Assembly (NCBI GenBank): GCA_016550415.1
Contig: JABXGU010000460.1
Location: 1-6,607, forward strand
Direction of reading: 5' to 3'
Source of the DNA: an archaeon
GTDB taxonomy: Archaea; Asgardarchaeota; Hermodarchaeia; Hermodarchaeales; Hermodarchaeaceae
DNA length: 6,607 nt
Shown here: piece after piece, positions 5,565 to 6,607 of the stretch
Layout of the letters: each line of letters begins with the position of its first letter
Numbering within the stretch: position 1 is the stretch's first letter
Notes under the pieces: model-generated
What the model saw: the letters and a program-made list of their open reading frames with translations, nothing else
Databases searched by the model: none
Told to the model about the DNA's origin: nothing
Position numbers and translations under genes: made by a program

Positions 5565-5600
5565 GCGACGTCGCCCCCTTTTTTCTTTACCTTTTTCCTT
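5565..5600 (+). terminator. Terminator of the PadR operon
   Basis: The self-complementary GCGACGTCGC (5565-5574) is followed by C-rich sequence and a long T-rich stretch (T6 at 5579-5584, then further T runs to 5600). The T-tracts suit archaeal intrinsic termination. The 10-bp palindrome has no loop, so it would be a poor hairpin and may be incidental. The site lies 35-70 nt after the stop of the small gene and isolates the operon from the hydrolase gene. Confidence 0.65.
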
Positions 5601-5632
5601 CATAAGCAATGTCTGAGGATAGACCATAAAGC

Positions 5633-5658
5633 TATAATTGGACAAGTATAATTAGACA
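5633..5658 (+). promoter_or_regulatory. Tandem TATA-containing repeat in the hydrolase promoter
   Basis: TATAATTGGACA (5633-5644) and TATAATTAGACA (5647-5658) match at 11 of 12 positions with a 14-bp period. Each contains a usable TATA box. The first predicts a transcription start near 5661 and the second near 5675. Only the first would include the 5659-5677 inverted repeat in the mRNA leader. The repeats could be two alternative promoters, or one promoter plus a duplicated regulator site. Confidence 0.5.
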
Positions 5659-5677
5659 TCGACTCGGTATGAGTCGA
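5659..5677 (+). promoter_or_regulatory. Inverted repeat overlapping the ribosome binding site of the hydrolase gene
   Basis: TCGACTC (5659-5665) and GAGTCGA (5671-5677) are a perfect 7-bp inverted repeat around a 5-nt centre (GGTAT). The right arm ends inside the GAGGG Shine-Dalgarno sequence (5676-5680). As RNA it would form a GC-containing hairpin touching the ribosome binding site; as DNA it would be an operator at the predicted transcription start. The sequence alone does not decide between these. Confidence 0.5.
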
Positions 5678-5684
5678 GGGATTT

Positions 5685-6545
5685 ATGATGACACCCTCTA
5701 AGTTGAGTAATAAACCGCACGGAGTTTTCATGGGCAAGGACGATGTTGAATTGCCCTATTGGTGTTGGAAAGCTAAAAATCCTAAGGCAATTTTTATTGG
5801 ATTACATGGCGCATTTACACATGCTAGACGGTTACGCTTTGTAGCTGAGTACCTGCAAAAGCAAGGATACACATTCTATGCCTATAATCAGCGAGGTCAC
5901 GGAATAGAGCCGGTCCAACCGACGGATGTTAAGAATTACCAAGACTATGTTGATGATCTTTACCAAGTAAGCCTAACTGTACGAGAACAACATATGAATC
6001 AGGACCTATTCCTCATCGGACACTCCATGGGAGGCCTCAATAGTCTAGCATTTGCCATTCAGTATCCAGGAATTTTCAAGGGAGTGATAGTATCTTCACC
6101 CTGGCTGGACACCGCAATCAAAGTAAGTGGGGCAAAATTACTCATTGGTGGCCTAATCAGACGTGTGAAGCCAACAAAGACCTTGGGAAATGAAATAATC
6201 CAAGAACATTTGACTCATGACAAAAAGGTGCTTGCTTCTCATATGGCAGATCCCCTTCGTTCGGATTACATAACTGCGCGTTGGTTCTTTGCCATGAGAG
6301 CTGGGCAACGTGAGACTTTAGATGCTGCAGCTGAACTTCGCATACCTTGCCTTATCCTTCAGGCTGGTGACGATAAAATCGTTAATATTGAAGCAACGAA
6401 AGCATTCTTTGAAGCTGCAACAGCCACGGATAAAACCTACAAAGAGTATGATGGGTTTTATCATGAACTCTTCAATGAAGTAAAGCGTAAAATCGTTTTT
6501 GAAGACATTCTAGAATGGCTTAAAAAGCGTACCGCTATAGCCTAG
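5685..6545 (+). CDS. Alpha/beta hydrolase, monoacylglycerol lipase/lysophospholipase type
   Basis: This 286-residue serine hydrolase belongs to the Hydrolase_4 (monoacylglycerol lipase-like) group. Visible in order are the oxyanion-hole strand I-G-L-H-G-A (38-43), the Y-N-Q-R-G-H-G motif after strand 4 (67-73), the nucleophile elbow G-H-S-M-G-G with Ser114 (112-117), a cap region (about 140-205), the acid Asp230 in A-G-D-D-K-I-V, and the catalytic His260 in Y-H-E-L-F-N-E, a context typical of monoacylglycerol lipases. The triad is complete, so it should be active. Likely substrates are monoacylglycerols, lysophospholipids or other carboxyl esters. There is no signal peptide, so it is probably cytoplasmic. 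GAGGG (5676-5680) is 4 nt from the ATG at 5685 and 7 nt from the next in-frame ATG at 5688, which has the better spacing; the products differ by one Met. It is transcribed separately from the PadR pair, given the terminator and promoter between them. Confidence 0.93.
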   Translation: MMTPSKLSNKPHGVFMGKDDVELPYWCWKAKNPKAIFIGLHGAFTHARRLRFVAEYLQKQGYTFYAYNQRGHGIEPVQPTDVKNYQDYVDDLYQVSLTVREQHMNQDLFLIGHSMGGLNSLAFAIQYPGIFKGVIVSSPWLDTAIKVSGAKLLIGGLIRRVKPTKTLGNEIIQEHLTHDKKVLASHMADPLRSDYITARWFFAMRAGQRETLDAAAELRIPCLILQAGDDKIVNIEATKAFFEAATATDKTYKEYDGFYHELFNEVKRKIVFEDILEWLKKRTAIA

Positions 6546-6548
6546 CTT

Positions 6549-6561
6549 AAAAAGAGTTTTT
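6549..6561 (+). terminator. T-tract terminator after the hydrolase gene
   Basis: AAAAA-GAG-TTTTT begins 4 nt after the stop codon. The T5 tract, followed by very AT-rich sequence to the window end, is a plausible archaeal terminator. The final 40 bp (TATAAT- and GATATAATT-like boxes) may hold a promoter for a gene beyond the edge, but none can be assigned. Confidence 0.4.
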
Positions 6562-6607
6562 GATTGTTTATAATTTCATTTATTTATAATAAAGATATAA
6601 TTATTAA

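Noticed and set aside
5556..5571. ATGT-N8-ACGT, a possible fourth PadR site after the small gene
   Set aside because: It lacks the GTAGA/TCTAC core of the promoter dyads and falls at the terminator palindrome, so a chance match is more likely.
253..5700. Similar M-T-P starts in the leftward partial protein, the ribbon-helix-helix-like protein and the hydrolase
   Set aside because: Only three to five residues match, with different codons and unrelated proteins; no shared leader peptide is indicated.
1..6607. Transposase, integrase, CRISPR repeats, terminal repeats, tRNA or rRNA genes
   Set aside because: I looked for these across the window and in each gap and saw no supporting coding motif, repeat array or cloverleaf sequence.

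Overview
The window looks like a piece of a mesophilic archaeal chromosome. The signs are BRE/TATA-type promoters (clearest at 4689-4704), T-tract terminators without strong hairpins, Shine-Dalgarno sites of the GGAGGTGA type beside apparently near-leaderless genes, and an AT-leaning composition with mixed Arg codons. The gene set (acyl-CoA dehydrogenase, serpin, PadR regulator, monoacylglycerol-lipase-like hydrolase) would suit an Asgard-type lineage such as Thorarchaeota, but the lineage is a guess from gene style only. No mobile element, CRISPR array, rRNA or tRNA is visible.

Layout, left to right. At 1-64 the first 21 codons of a probable minus-strand gene run off the left edge. A perfect 18-bp palindrome (83-100) lies between it and a plus-strand ribbon-helix-helix-like protein (253-660). 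Next come an acyl-CoA dehydrogenase (about 793-1959) and a 12-TM major facilitator transporter (2074-3393). The transporter ends 15 nt from the end of a convergent serpin gene (3409-4596, minus). The serpin is divergent from a PadR-family regulator (4757-5320). The PadR gene is followed, with a perfect Shine-Dalgarno sequence, by a 63-residue Cys/His-plus-coiled-coil protein (5339-5530), and this pair ends at a T-rich terminator. A separately promoted alpha/beta hydrolase (5685-6545) closes the window.

The most interesting part is 4689-5600. The PadR promoter carries three consecutive copies of a dyad close to ATGT-N8-ACAT, the consensus reported for bacterial PadR operators. They run from the TATA box across the predicted start site almost to the ATG, which strongly suggests autorepression. 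The PadR protein has a Cys/His cluster (C145, H146, C147, C151, H152, H156) directly before its C-terminal coil. The small downstream protein repeats that plan, a Cys/His cluster followed by a four-heptad coil, without a DNA-binding domain. My inference is a two-component metal- or redox-responsive regulatory cassette in which the small protein pairs with, or titrates, the PadR protein.

The acyl-CoA dehydrogenase and the lipase-like hydrolase could both act on lipid-derived substrates, but they are about 3.7 kb apart in separate transcription units and nothing in the sequence links them directly.
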